A stretch of DNA of 64,000 nucleotides from Pseudomonadota bacterium (GTDB lineage Bacteria > Desulfobacterota > Desulfobulbia > Desulfobulbales > Desulfocapsaceae): NCBI GenBank assembly GCA_023412495.1, contig JAEYNP010000039.1:230782-294781 (forward strand), given 5' to 3'. The translations under genes and the position numbers were made by a program. Shown piece after piece: positions 1 to 8,182 of this stretch (position 1 is its first letter; each line of letters begins with the position of its first letter). The notes beneath the pieces are model-generated. The model did no database searches. It was not told the DNA's origin and was given only the letters and a program-made list of their open reading frames with translations.

Positions 1-77
1 GAGGCAGCGCCTTAATTGCAAAAAACGGTTTTTACCTGCACAGTGAGCAGGTTTATTTCAACCAAGGACGAAAGACA

Positions 78-671
78 ATGGCAGAAATAAAGAGCACCAT
101 GGACATGGTTCTGGAACGCGCCGCCAGGATGGCCGCAGCAGCTCCCGCCGAGACCGACAACGAAGACCTGATCAAAAAAGGTATGCGTCTGGGCGCCGAC
201 TATCTCAACCGCAAGAACATCGATCTCGCAAAGGAACTCGCCGGCCAACCGGCGGGGGAGCAGGCGGACGTGCGCAGGGGCATGGCCCAGACGCTGCTCC
301 GCAATGTGGTCCTGCCCCGCAGCCCCGAACTTCAGGAGTCCGGCGAACTGGCGGTGAAGGGCATCATGGCTCTCTCCGGCAAGAACCGCGATATCGCGAC
401 GGTCTGTAGGGAACTGGAACAGATAATCCAGCAGTACGGCCAGCACAAGGAACAGATGACCCAGCAGTTGGAAGAGGCGATCCGGACCCAGCTCGAACAT
501 CAGGGCGGCAGGGGCCAGGGTGGCAAGCTGGGCGGCAAGATCAATCCGGCGATGCACCCGCAGTACCGGGAGGAACTGGCACGGATGACGAACGGGCTGA
601 ACAGCCAGTACACCGACGCCCTGGATCAGCGCAAGGATATGATCCTTCAGCTGCTTTCGTCAGCCCGCTGA
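78..671 (+). CDS. Conserved hypothetical protein, 197 aa
   Basis: Not a family I can name. The product is soluble, charged and predicted mostly helical, with no signal peptide or membrane segment. The central part (about residues 110-140) is rich in Gln and Glu and looks like a short coiled coil, followed by a Gly-rich stretch near 141-153. The ATG at 78 follows an AAGGACGAAAG ribosome site. It lies 35 bp upstream of the M24 peptidase gene on the same strand, so the two may be cotranscribed. The frame is uninterrupted and its composition matches its neighbours. The function is unknown. The first 77 bases of the window hold no gene start; an upstream frame could end with the TAA at 13-15. Confidence 0.75.
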   Translation: MAEIKSTMDMVLERAARMAAAAPAETDNEDLIKKGMRLGADYLNRKNIDLAKELAGQPAGEQADVRRGMAQTLLRNVVLPRSPELQESGELAVKGIMALSGKNRDIATVCRELEQIIQQYGQHKEQMTQQLEEAIRTQLEHQGGRGQGGKLGGKINPAMHPQYREELARMTNGLNSQYTDALDQRKDMILQLLSSAR

Positions 672-705
672 TTGCAAGCATTCTCCCTTCCTCCTACATC
701 GCCAT

Positions 706-1806
706 ATGGACTATCCCCAGCGGATCGCCAGGCTCCAGGCCCGGCTGCGCCGACAAAAAATCGACGCCCTCCTGGTCGGCCAGCCGGAGAATCGGCGCTA
801 TCTGAGCGGTTTTTCAAGCACCGACCACTCCATTGCCGAATCCTCGGGGGTGCTTCTCATCCCCTCCCGCGACAAAATCCGCCTGCTCACCGATTTCCGC
901 TACAAGCTCCAGGCGGAGCGGGAAGTGCCCTGGGCTGAGGTCATCCTCTACCCGAAAGGACTCCTCGTCCTCCTGGCTGAACTGCTCCCGGATCTCGGTG
1001 TCGCGCGGCTCGCCTTCGAAAGCCATTACACCCTCCACTCTTCTGCGGCAAGATTGCAGGAAAAGCTCGGCGCGAAGGGGATCGAGTTCCTTCCCGTCGA
1101 GGGGTTGGTGGAGACAATGCGCCAGGTCAAAGACGAGGAGGAGATCGAGCTTATTCGCCGCTCCGTGCGCCTGAATGAGGAAGTCTTCGCCGAGGTGTAC
1201 GGTACGCTTTCCGGTGCAGAGACGGAAATCGACATCGCCCTGGCCATCGAGGCGACCATGCGCAGGCGCGGGGCGGAGGGTCCGAGCTTTTCCACCATCG
1301 TCGCGAGCGGCGAAAACGGTGCCCTGCCCCACGCCGTCCCCGGACGGACGAGGATCAGGGCAAATGCTTCCCTCACCATCGATATGGGCCTGATTCTCGA
1401 CGGCTACTGCTCCGACATGACCAGGACTTTCGTGCCGAGCAAAGCGGCCGCGCGCTATCTCGAGCTGCACCGACTGGTGCGAAAGGCGCAGCTTGCCGGG
1501 ATGGCCGCCATACGAGCGGGAGTGCGAGCTGCTGGCGTTGACCGGGCAGCCCGCCGAATTATCGCCGAGGCAGGCTACGGCGACTGTTTCGGCCACTCCC
1601 TCGGCCATGGAGTGGGCCTGGCCGTCCACGAAGAACCGCGGGTCTCGGCCCGCAACAACAGGCAACTCAGGCCCGGCATGGTGGTCACCGTCGAGCCGGG
1701 CATATATATCCCGGGCTGGGGCGGTATCCGGCTCGAAAACATGGTGGTCGTCCGCGAGGACGGCTGCGAAAACCTCAACAGCGATACAACCTGGCTCGAT
1801 ATATGA
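706..1806 (+). CDS. M24 family Xaa-Pro aminopeptidase
   Basis: Cytoplasmic metallo-aminopeptidase of the creatinase/aminopeptidase P fold, expected to remove N-terminal residues preceding proline. The N-terminal creatinase-like domain spans about residues 1-130 (YLSGF motif) and the catalytic pita-bread domain about 138-366. Visible metal-site motifs are DMGLILDGYCSDMTR (two Asp), GHSLGHGVG (His), VEPGIY (Glu) and RLEN (Glu). The length of 366 aa is normal for the short PepQ/PepP-like enzymes. Its TGA overlaps the ATG of the PhoH gene (ATGA), indicating translational coupling. Substrate specificity (dipeptide versus longer peptide) cannot be read from the sequence. Confidence 0.92.
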   Translation: MDYPQRIARLQARLRRQKIDALLVGQPENRRYLSGFSSTDHSIAESSGVLLIPSRDKIRLLTDFRYKLQAEREVPWAEVILYPKGLLVLLAELLPDLGVARLAFESHYTLHSSAARLQEKLGAKGIEFLPVEGLVETMRQVKDEEEIELIRRSVRLNEEVFAEVYGTLSGAETEIDIALAIEATMRRRGAEGPSFSTIVASGENGALPHAVPGRTRIRANASLTIDMGLILDGYCSDMTRTFVPSKAAARYLELHRLVRKAQLAGMAAIRAGVRAAGVDRAARRIIAEAGYGDCFGHSLGHGVGLAVHEEPRVSARNNRQLRPGMVVTVEPGIYIPGWGGIRLENMVVVREDGCENLNSDTTWLDI

Positions 1807-3119
1807 AAGGTCCGAAATATTTTGTCCTCGACACCAACGTCCTGCTCCACAACCCGGAGTCGATCAACTCCTTCGGCGATAACTACGTGGTTCTGCCGAT
1901 GACGGTGATCGAAGAGCTCGACAATTTCAAACGCATCAACGACGAGCTGGGCCGCAGCGCCCGCCACGTCATCCGCCAGCTCGACCACCTCCGGACCGAG
2001 GGTAATCTCAAGGACGGGGTGAAACTGGCCAACGGCGGCGTCCTAAAAATCTCCCTGGAAGAGAACAGCGGCATCAAGGGCAGCTTCCTCGACATGTCGG
2101 TCCCCGACAACCGGATTCTTGCCGTGGCCACCAACCTGGCCGCCCAGAAGGAAAAGGTCATCTTCGTCTCCAAGGATATCAGCGCCCGGCTGAAGGCCGA
2201 CGCCCTGGGGCTCGAGGTCATGGACTTCGAACAGCAGAAATGCGATTTCGACAGCCTCTACCGCGGCTGGCGGGAAGTGGAAGTCGGCGGGGAAATGATC
2301 GACGCCTTCTACAGGGACAAGGTTCTCGCCCTGCCGGGCGGCAACTTCATCGCCAACGAGTTCGTCATCCTGAAAGACCGGGACAATGTCAAGCACACCG
2401 GATTTGCCCGGGCCGTCGCGAGGGACAGCGTGGTCCACCTCGACCCGAACTTCGAGAGCGCGTGGGAGCTGAAGGCCCGCTCAAAGGAGCAGCGGATGGC
2501 GCTCGAGCTGCTCATGGACCCGAAGATCAACCTCATCACCCTGATCGGCCGGGCCGGGACCGGCAAGACGCTTTTGGCCCTGGCCGCCGGCCTGCATTGC
2601 GTGCTCCGCCTGGAGACCTACGACAAGCTGCTGGTCTCACGGCCGATCATCCCCATGGGCCGGGATATCGGCTACCTGCCCGGGACCAAGGACGATAAGC
2701 TGAGCCTGTGGATGCAGCCGATCTTCGACAATCTCGCCTACCTCATGCGTCTGAGCCACAAGTTCGAGGAGGGCACGGTGCAGAACAGGATCGCCCAGCT
2801 CATCAAGAACCAGCAGATCGAATTGGAGGCGCTGACTTACATCCGGGGCCGGTCGATCCCCGACCAGTTCGTCATCGTCGACGAGGCCCAAAACCTCACG
2901 CCCCACGAGGTGAAGACCATCGTCTCCCGGGCCGGCGAAAACACCAAAATGGTCATCACCGGCGACCCAAACCAGATCGACAACCCCTACCTGGACGCCT
3001 CGTCCAACGGCCTGGCCTATGCCGTCGAGAAGCTCAAAGGGCAGCCGCTTTACGGCCACGTGACTCTCAGCAAGAGCGAACGGAGCCCCCTGTCGGCCAT
3101 CGCCGCCGATTTCCTTTAA
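1803..3119 (+). CDS. PhoH family ATPase with N-terminal PIN domain
   Basis: PhoH2/YlaK-type protein of 438 aa. An N-terminal PIN ribonuclease-like domain (about residues 5-145; acidic residues in VLDTNVLLH and the Asp of SVPDNRI) is fused to a PhoH ATPase domain (about 225-438). Walker A is GRAGTGKT at 249-256 and Walker B is FVIVDEAQN. Family members are thought to couple ATP- or GTP-driven RNA unwinding to PIN-mediated cleavage. The gene overlaps the upstream M24 peptidase by 4 bp and is followed after 14 bp by a small hypothetical gene, so the three form one likely operon. The PIN and PhoH signatures are clear; the cellular role is not. Confidence 0.92.
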   Translation: MKGPKYFVLDTNVLLHNPESINSFGDNYVVLPMTVIEELDNFKRINDELGRSARHVIRQLDHLRTEGNLKDGVKLANGGVLKISLEENSGIKGSFLDMSVPDNRILAVATNLAAQKEKVIFVSKDISARLKADALGLEVMDFEQQKCDFDSLYRGWREVEVGGEMIDAFYRDKVLALPGGNFIANEFVILKDRDNVKHTGFARAVARDSVVHLDPNFESAWELKARSKEQRMALELLMDPKINLITLIGRAGTGKTLLALAAGLHCVLRLETYDKLLVSRPIIPMGRDIGYLPGTKDDKLSLWMQPIFDNLAYLMRLSHKFEEGTVQNRIAQLIKNQQIELEALTYIRGRSIPDQFVIVDEAQNLTPHEVKTIVSRAGENTKMVITGDPNQIDNPYLDASSNGLAYAVEKLKGQPLYGHVTLSKSERSPLSAIAADFL

Positions 3120-3133
3120 CAGGTGCAATAAAA

Positions 3134-3466
3134 ATGCGACAGATCGTTATCGACGAACTCTCCCCCATGGAGCGGGACAACATCGACTCCTACCTGAAGA
3201 GAACCCTCAAGCCGGGGCCGATGATCGGCCTCTACTGGATCGAGCTGCCGCCCGACCTGTTCAGCGAGGCCCAGCAGGGCCACGAGGAGCACGGCCCCTT
3301 CTACCTGGCGGTGGAGTTGACCGGCACTGCGGTGAAATTCGAGCTGCTGGTGCGCAGCCAGTCGAACCTGCACTGTACGTGCATCGCCCACGCCACCGCC
3401 ATCCAGCGCCAGTTCGTGCTCGATTTCATCGATCGGATGGTGGCGGAGGAGTTCATCAAGGCCTAG
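3134..3466 (+). CDS. Small conserved hypothetical protein, 110 aa
   Basis: Short acidic, soluble protein beginning MRQIVIDELSPMERDNIDSY. It starts at the ATG at 3134, 14 bp after the PhoH stop codon, preceded by AGGTGCAATAAAA, and ends at TAG 3464-3466. It carries a Cys pair in HCTCIAHA but no other metal motif. I do not recognise the family. The alternating hydrophobic pattern (YLAVELTGTAVKFELLV) suggests a small alpha-beta fold. Its position as the last gene of the M24-PhoH operon suggests, but does not show, a linked role. It converges on the GNAT gene; a short CCTTT/AAAGG hairpin lies between them at about 3474-3487. Confidence 0.7.
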   Translation: MRQIVIDELSPMERDNIDSYLKRTLKPGPMIGLYWIELPPDLFSEAQQGHEEHGPFYLAVELTGTAVKFELLVRSQSNLHCTCIAHATAIQRQFVLDFIDRMVAEEFIKA

Positions 3467-3504
3467 GAGGCCTTTCGGGAAAGGATCATAATTTTGACAG
3501 GCTC

Positions 3505-4038
3505 TTAGAGTTGCATGGTCACGTGTATCACCCCGTCTTCATGCTTCGCCTGCAGGTCGAGTCCGCTTCGTTTAAAGACGGTGAGCATCGCAGTGTTGCC
3601 GGCGAGGACCTCCGCCTCAAAACTTTTTATGCCCTGTGCTCGCGCGATTCCGACCAAATGTCCCAGCAGGCGGCCTGCGATGCCCTGGCCCTGATAATCC
3701 TCCTCCACGAGGAAGGCAACCTCTGCGGAGAGCGCAGATCCATGCCCGGCCGGCAGCACGGCGTATCGCGCTGCGCCGATAATGACCTCCCTTTCCGGAC
3801 CGACGGCGGTTACGACCAGGCCCACGTCTCTTACGAAATCCAATTCAGTGATCATCGCCAGATCCGCTTGGGAGAGGGAGGTCTTGTGGTGAAAAAAACG
3901 AGTATAGATAGTCTCCGCTTCGAGATTGCTGAATGCCTCGACGAGCAGGTCCTTATCACTGGGACGCACAGCCCTGATAGTCACGGTCATGCCGTTTTTC
4001 AGCGTCTCGCGGGTCTCGAAACCCTTTGCATCAATCAT
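3505..4038 (-). CDS. GNAT family N-acetyltransferase
   Basis: GCN5-related N-acetyltransferase of 177 aa. The opening motif TIRAVRPSDKD is typical of the fold, and the acetyl-CoA pyrophosphate loop is YQGQGIAGRLLGHL in motif A, followed by motif B around NTAMLTVFKRSGL. It resembles the GNAT half of bacterial Pat-type protein acetyltransferases but lacks any CoA-ligase or cyclic-nucleotide domain. The ATG at 4038 is chosen because GAGAGG lies 8 bp upstream; a longer in-frame extension has no such site and reads low-complexity sequence. It is a stand-alone gene between the PhoH and thiamine operons, with 232 bp of upstream DNA. Its substrate is unknown. Confidence 0.85.
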   Translation of the reverse strand: MIDAKGFETRETLKNGMTVTIRAVRPSDKDLLVEAFSNLEAETIYTRFFHHKTSLSQADLAMITELDFVRDVGLVVTAVGPEREVIIGAARYAVLPAGHGSALSAEVAFLVEEDYQGQGIAGRLLGHLVGIARAQGIKSFEAEVLAGNTAMLTVFKRSGLDLQAKHEDGVIHVTMQL

Positions 4039-4270
4039 GACATCTGCCTCTCGTGAAATGTGACGGGTAATCTGCGCCTGTTCCAGGCTCGTCACGATCC
4101 CAAAACCGCGGGAACGGCCGCAACAGGCGAAACAGTTCCAGAGCAATTCATTCAAATATAGCACACATCGAAATTTACCTAAACTTTTATTGGAGCCGAT
4201 TACTGGGTTCGTCGAGGCGGACTCGCCAATGGCGGCGACACTGGGTTGTCTGAAATTCGTCAACCGGAAT

Positions 4271-4921
4271 CTATTCGGAAGGCGAAAGAACCGCCTGCAA
4301 TTTCCTGATCCGGCCGGGGATATCCGGTGCGCCGACAATTTCGGTAACCAGGCAGATGGTCCTGGCGCCGCGCCGGACCACCTCGTGAATATTGTGGAGC
4401 TTGATGCCGCCGATGGCGACCCAGGGCAGGGAGATGTTGTCGCGGACCCATTCCAGGTAGGAAAAGCCGACCGGATCGCAGACGTCGTCCTTGGTCTTGG
4501 TGACGAAGATTGGGCCCACGCCGATATAGTCGGCGCCGCAGTTGACCGCCTCCTTCGCCTGCTCCGGCGAATGGGTGGAAAGGCCGATGATCTTATCCGG
4601 TCCGACCAGCTTTCTCACCTCGGCCACTGGCAGGTCGTCCTGGCCGACATGGACCCCGTCGGCTCCCACCATCATGGCCACGTCCACGTGGTCGTTGACG
4701 ATGAAGGTGACCCCGGCGGCCCGGGTCATCTCCCTGATTTTCAGGCATTCCGCGAAGATTTCGGCAGAGCTCTTGTCCTTCTTCTTCTCGCGATACTGGA
4801 TGATCTTGATGCCGCCGGCGATCATCTGCCGGACCACCTCGAAATTGTCGCGTCCGGCGGAGAATTTCTCGGCGGTGATGCCGTAGAGGCCAGCGGGCAG
4901 GACGTTTTTGTTCTCAGTCAT
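4271..4921 (-). CDS. thiE: Thiamine phosphate synthase
   Basis: Joins HMP-pyrophosphate and thiazole phosphate to form thiamine monophosphate, the condensation step of thiamine synthesis. The TIM-barrel protein of 216 aa shows the ThiE signatures IQYREKKKD, NDHVDVAMMVGADGVHVGQ, GLSTHSPEQA, GADYIGVGPIF and VAIGGI. The ATG at 4921 overlaps the stop of the upstream thiF by 4 bp (ATGA); earlier starts would lie inside thiF. It is the last gene of the riboswitch-controlled operon thiSGHFE. The length is normal for stand-alone ThiE. Confidence 0.95.
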   Translation of the reverse strand: MTENKNVLPAGLYGITAEKFSAGRDNFEVVRQMIAGGIKIIQYREKKKDKSSAEIFAECLKIREMTRAAGVTFIVNDHVDVAMMVGADGVHVGQDDLPVAEVRKLVGPDKIIGLSTHSPEQAKEAVNCGADYIGVGPIFVTKTKDDVCDPVGFSYLEWVRDNISLPWVAIGGIKLHNIHEVVRRGARTICLVTEIVGAPDIPGRIRKLQAVLSPSE

Positions 4922-5448
4922 GGTAACACCTTCTGCAGGACGATATCCGCCATCATGGCGGCAATGATGCTTATTTTCGGGCAATACAATGTATTTTCCC
5001 GAAAATCGCTGACAAAATCGCCGACAATCGTGCAATTGCCGAGGCGATGCACTCGAATGGAACCAAGCCCCCTCCCGGCGATGCCCGAGGCGGAGACGAT
5101 GGGCAGCCCGCTGCCGGCGAAGGCCTCGATGAGCTGCTTCTTGCTTGCCTGGTCGTCGAAGCCCTCGACCAGGACATCGCAGCCGGCGAAGGTCTCTACC
5201 ATATTGGCAGGTTCCAGCCGCAGCTGCCGGGTCTCGATTTCAGCTGCCGGGGCAATGCGCAGGAGGTTCTCCCGCAGCACATCCACTTTTGGCCGGCCAA
5301 GCTGGTCGGCAAAATAGAACTGGCGGTTGAGGTTGGACGGTTCCACCCGGTCGAAATCGACCAGCAAAAACGAATCTACGCCGGCGCGGACCAGATTGAC
5401 CGCCACATTCGAGCCGATGCCGCCGACTCCGGCTATCCCCACCTTCAT
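4918..5448 (-). CDS. thiF: Short ThiF-family adenylyltransferase (ThiS activating)
   Basis: E1-like protein expected to adenylate the ThiS C-terminus for sulfur transfer. The 176 aa carry the nucleotide-binding GVGGIGSN at 7-14, the DFD at 31-33 and the NRQ arginine at 41-43. It is much shorter than E. coli ThiF (about 250 aa) and has no CxxC pairs for structural zinc, matching the compact ThiF type found beside thiH in anaerobes. The ATG at 5448 follows AAGG. It lies between thiH and thiE in the thi operon, separated from thiH by 135 bp containing a strong hairpin. Which cysteine, if any, forms the thioester is unclear. Confidence 0.88.
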   Translation of the reverse strand: MKVGIAGVGGIGSNVAVNLVRAGVDSFLLVDFDRVEPSNLNRQFYFADQLGRPKVDVLRENLLRIAPAAEIETRQLRLEPANMVETFAGCDVLVEGFDDQASKKQLIEAFAGSGLPIVSASGIAGRGLGSIRVHRLGNCTIVGDFVSDFRENTLYCPKISIIAAMMADIVLQKVLP

Positions 5449-5507
5449 GAGTGCCTTACCCCTGAAAGTCTGTAATAAACATTAACAAGAAATCTGGAGC
5501 TTCCTTT

Positions 5508-5583
5508 GAAATCAAGCACGTAGAATTACCACCAAGGCACTTATCCCTCACAAGGACCGAACTGAGTAGCCCCTTGTGGGGTG
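5508..5583 (-). repeat. Degenerate copy of the dispersed hairpin element, between thiH and thiF
   Basis: A perfect 10-bp stem (5546-5555 with 5572-5581, one G-T pair) sits directly after the thiH stop codon. Read on the minus strand, the segment follows the order of the dispersed element seen at 7704-7810: a CAGT box, a CCTTG..GAGGG hairpin, then ATAAGTGCCTT in place of ATAAGTACCTT. Similarity is partial, so common descent is inferred. There is no T-run, so it is not a standard intrinsic terminator, but it could reduce or protect the transcript between thiH and thiF. Confidence 0.45.
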
Positions 5584-6693
5584 TCAGATCATGTCCCAGT
5601 CTTTGTAGACCGGCTGATAGCCCGCCGCCCGGATCGCCTGGACCACCTCGGCCACGCTCCGTTCATCCGTTATCTCGAACTGCGGCGAACCGGCATCTGC
5701 CTTCTGTTCGCCATAGCCTCCCACCCCCGTGCAGGACCCGGCCGAAAACCGGGTGGCGCCGAGGCGGATGAGATGGTCACGAAACGCCGCCCGCTCCCGG
5801 GTGGAGATAGTCAGCCCGGCCCGCGGCAGAAAGCAGCGCAGGGCCGTCAGGAACTGGACGAAGTCGCGGTCGCTCGCGGCAAAATCCGGCCGGTAATCGC
5901 CCTCCGCCGGGTTCATCCGCGGCAGCGACAGGCTGATCTCGGTCTGCAGGAAGGTGCCCTCCAGGTACTTGGCATGCAGGCCGCTGAGAAAAACCTCCCT
6001 CCGCACCTCGCCAAGTCCCACCAGCACACCGATATTGACCATGCGAAAGCCCGCCCTGGCGCCGCGCTCCGGGGCGTCCAGACGCCAGCGGAAGTCAGCT
6101 TTCGGGCCCGCCTTGTGCACCAGGGCGTAGCGGCTCTCGTCGTAGACCTCCTGGTAGAGGGTGAGCCCGTCGACGCCCGCCTCCTTCAGGCGGCGGTAGT
6201 CTTCTTCGGCCATGGGCATGATCTCGATGGACACCGAGGCGAAGTACCTCTTCAGCAGCCGCACCGCCTCTTCCAAATAGTCGATCGGGGTCACCGCCGG
6301 GGCCTCTCCGGTGAGCAGCAGCAGGTGGCGCATGCCGGTCGCGGCGATGGACCGCGCCTCCGCCTCGATCTCGGCCATGGTGAGTTTTTTTCGCCGTATC
6401 CGGTTGCCCCTGTGGAAGCCGCAGTAAATGCACTCGTTGGCGCAGTAATTGGAAATATAGAGCGGGATGTAGAGCTGAATGGTCCGGCCGAAATACTGCA
6501 CGGTGAGCTGGTGGGCTTTCTGCGCCATCGCCTCGAGGTGGCCGGCGGCGAGCGGACTGAGCAGCACCAGGAAGTCGGTCTCCGTGAGCCTGTCGGCGGC
6601 GAGTGCCCGGTCCACTTGGCTAGGGGTCACCCGGGCGAAAAAGTCCTGAAAGTCAAAATCCCGATATCGTTCGACCGTGGCATAAAAGGACAA
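5584..6693 (-). CDS. thiH: 2-iminoacetate synthase ThiH
   Basis: Radical SAM enzyme that cleaves tyrosine to dehydroglycine (2-iminoacetate) for the thiazole ring; its use in place of ThiO fits an anaerobe. The radical SAM cluster motif CANECIYC (Cys 84, 88, 91) is present, with the ThiH features GFHRGNRIRRKKL, LLTGEAP and QEVYDE; 369 aa is normal. The start is a TTG at 6693, supported by GGGGGAA 6 bp upstream and by its 11-bp distance from the thiG stop codon; no in-frame ATG exists nearby. It belongs to the thiSGHFE operon. Confidence 0.95.
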   Translation of the reverse strand: MSFYATVERYRDFDFQDFFARVTPSQVDRALAADRLTETDFLVLLSPLAAGHLEAMAQKAHQLTVQYFGRTIQLYIPLYISNYCANECIYCGFHRGNRIRRKKLTMAEIEAEARSIAATGMRHLLLLTGEAPAVTPIDYLEEAVRLLKRYFASVSIEIMPMAEEDYRRLKEAGVDGLTLYQEVYDESRYALVHKAGPKADFRWRLDAPERGARAGFRMVNIGVLVGLGEVRREVFLSGLHAKYLEGTFLQTEISLSLPRMNPAEGDYRPDFAASDRDFVQFLTALRCFLPRAGLTISTRERAAFRDHLIRLGATRFSAGSCTGVGGYGEQKADAGSPQFEITDERSVAEVVQAIRAAGYQPVYKDWDMI

Positions 6694-6704
6694 GGCTATT
6701 CCCC

Positions 6705-7472
6705 CTATTCGAGAAAACCGGTGAGCGGCGACGAAGCCCGGGCGGTGACGCTCTGCCCGGCGAGTTTCGCCAGATACCCGAGCCGCCCTGCTTCCACCGC
6801 CAGGGCAAAGGCCCGCCCCATCAAAGCTGGATCCTCGGCGGTGGCGATAGCGGTATTGACCAGCACCGCATCGGCGCCCATCTCCATCGCCTCGGCGGCC
6901 TGTGAAGGCCGGCCGATCCCGGCGTCGACCACCACCGGCACCCGGCAGTTCTCGATGAGGAGCGAGATGAGCGATCTGGTCTCCAACCCGCGGTTGCTGC
7001 CGATGGGGGCGCCAAGCGGCATGACCGCCGCGGCACCGGCATCTTCCAGTTTTCTCGCCAGCGGCAGATCGGGCAGGACGTAGGGCAGGACGATGAAGCC
7101 CTCCTCGGCCAGGATCTCGGTAGCTTTCAAGGTTTCGTAATTATCGGGCATCAGGTACTTCATGTCGGTGATCACCTCGATCTTGACGAAGTCGCCGCAG
7201 CCGGCGGCGCGGGCGATTCTGGCAATGCGCACCGCTTCCTCTGCTGTCCGGGCCCCCGAAGTGTTGGGCAGAAGAACCACATCCTTCGGGATGAAATCCA
7301 GGATGTTCTCCGCCGCTCCCTCCTGATCGATGCGCCTCAAGGCCACGGTGATCATCTCCGAACCGCTCGCGGCGAGCATCTTCGGGATCCAGCTCCGGGT
7401 GGCGAACTTGCCGGTCCCGGTGAAGAGGCGGCTGGAAAAGGCTCGGCCACCGATCGTCAATATGTCGTCCAC
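6705..7472 (-). CDS. thiG: Thiazole synthase
   Basis: Condenses deoxyxylulose 5-phosphate, dehydroglycine and ThiS-thiocarboxylate to thiazole phosphate. The 255-aa TIM barrel shows the family motifs [54 protein letters not shown] and [31 protein letters not shown]. The active-site lysine is expected in the VKIEV strand. The start is a GTG at 7472, preceded by GGGGGAGG at good spacing and only 3 bp after the thiS stop codon. It lies second in the thi operon. Confidence 0.96.
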   Translation of the reverse strand: MDDILTIGGRAFSSRLFTGTGKFATRSWIPKMLAASGSEMITVALRRIDQEGAAENILDFIPKDVVLLPNTSGARTAEEAVRIARIARAAGCGDFVKIEVITDMKYLMPDNYETLKATEILAEEGFIVLPYVLPDLPLARKLEDAGAAAVMPLGAPIGSNRGLETRSLISLLIENCRVPVVVDAGIGRPSQAAEAMEMGADAVLVNTAIATAEDPALMGRAFALAVEAGRLGYLAKLAGQSVTARASSPLTGFLE

Positions 7473-7475
7473 GGT

Positions 7476-7679
7476 TCAACCTCCCCCCACAAAATTCAGC
7501 ATTTCCAGCACATCTCCCTGTTCGAGCATCACTCCGGCCCAGTCGTCCTGTTTGACGATCCGGCCGTTATGTTCGACAATCAGGGACCCCGACGCAAGAC
7601 CCCTGCCGGCCACCAACTCGGCAATGGAGCACGCCTTCTGCAGCTCTTCCCTGCCATTGATTCGGATCTCTATCTCCAT
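7476..7679 (-). CDS. thiS: Sulfur carrier protein ThiS
   Basis: Ubiquitin-like sulfur carrier of 67 aa ending in NFVGGG, so the Gly-Gly tail needed for adenylation and thiocarboxylate formation is intact. The NGR near the start and the LEQGDVLEMLNFV end are typical of ThiS. The ATG at 7679 follows GGAGGACC. It is the first gene of the thi operon, about 130 bp downstream of the riboswitch terminator, with a full copy of the dispersed hairpin element in that leader. Confidence 0.95.
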   Translation of the reverse strand: MEIEIRINGREELQKACSIAELVAGRGLASGSLIVEHNGRIVKQDDWAGVMLEQGDVLEMLNFVGGG

Positions 7680-7703
7680 GGTCCTCCAAGACTCGTAAAA
7701 AAA

Positions 7704-7810
7704 GTATCCCCTCCCACTGCAGAGGGGACTCTTTTCAGTACCCCCTTGAGGGGTATAAGTACCTTCACGAAATTCATTCTTAAAAACAAGAATGAATTTC
7801 TAAGGTACTA
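7704..7810 (-). repeat. Dispersed three-hairpin element, copy A
   Basis: Full copy of about 107 bp in the thi leader. Read on the minus strand it has a long hairpin (7-bp GTACCTT/AAGGTAC base at 7759-7765 and 7802-7808, then a perfect 13-bp stem at 7769-7781 and 7788-7800), then a TACCCC/GGGGTA hairpin, then a CCCCTC/GAGGGG hairpin. The same order occurs on the plus strand at 14740-14843 and 27354-27461. It lies downstream of the riboswitch terminator and upstream of thiS, so it is transcribed only when the riboswitch allows readthrough. Confidence 0.85.
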
Positions 7811-7848
7811 AACAAAAAAGCCGCTTCCCCTTTTCGGGCAAGCGGCTT
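7811..7848 (-). terminator. Intrinsic terminator of the TPP riboswitch
   Basis: On the minus strand a 9-bp stem, AAGCCGCTT paired with AAGCGGCTT (7840-7848 with 7818-7826), is followed by a run of T residues. Its upstream half can alternatively pair with AAGCGGC at 7885-7891, at the 3' edge of the aptamer, which gives a plausible antiterminator. This arrangement fits transcriptional attenuation by bound TPP. Confidence 0.9.
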
Positions 7849-7886
7849 GAACCTGTCATCGCCTTCGGAATCCCTTCCGAACAGGC

Positions 7887-7968
7887 CGCTTCCCTCCGCC
7901 GGCATTACCCGGAGCAGGTTCTTAGGGTTGGAAATCCTCCTCTCAGCGCTTACTTGCACCCCTAGCGA
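7887..7968 (-). promoter_or_regulatory. TPP riboswitch (THI element)
   Basis: Read on the minus strand the segment carries the conserved aptamer parts in order: TAGGGGTGC, GCTGAGAGG, AACCCTAAGAACCTG, CCGGGTAATGCCGG and GGAGGGA. These are the thi-box hallmarks. It sits upstream of thiSGHFE with an intrinsic terminator downstream, so thiamine pyrophosphate should switch the operon off by premature termination. Confidence 0.95.
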
Positions 7969-7976
7969 TAGATGTT

Positions 7977-8005
7977 GTCTTAATTGACTGCGGTGTTTTT
8001 GTCAA
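7977..8005 (-). promoter_or_regulatory. Candidate sigma-70 promoter of the thi operon
   Basis: On the minus strand, TTGACA (8000-8005) and TAAGAC (7977-7982) are separated by 17 bp and lie just upstream of the riboswitch. The -35 is perfect, the -10 weak. Position relative to the aptamer supports the call. Confidence 0.5.
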
Positions 8006-8182
8006 CGCATGTCTCAAAGTCGACGGCCGCGTGACGGAGAATCTTCTGCCTGAAGGCATTGGATACAGGAAAAGACTTGGGGAGGTCGGCGGCGGCACGA
8101 AGGCTTTTGTAGTCCCGGCCTGAAATCTTTCGTTGGTCTTGCAGCGACAAGATGAATAAAATGAGGTGACGAGGCATCGAAA

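Noticed and set aside
4190..5317. Long plus-strand open frame across thiE and thiF
   Set aside because: Antisense to two well-conserved thiamine genes; no ribosome site and no homologous-looking sequence.
5546..5581. Intrinsic terminator between thiH and thiF
   Set aside because: The stem is strong but no T-run follows on the minus strand; I list it only as a degenerate repeat copy.
5581..7083. A 500-codon plus-strand open frame opposite thiH and thiG
   Set aside because: Shadow of the real thi genes; composition is not protein-like.
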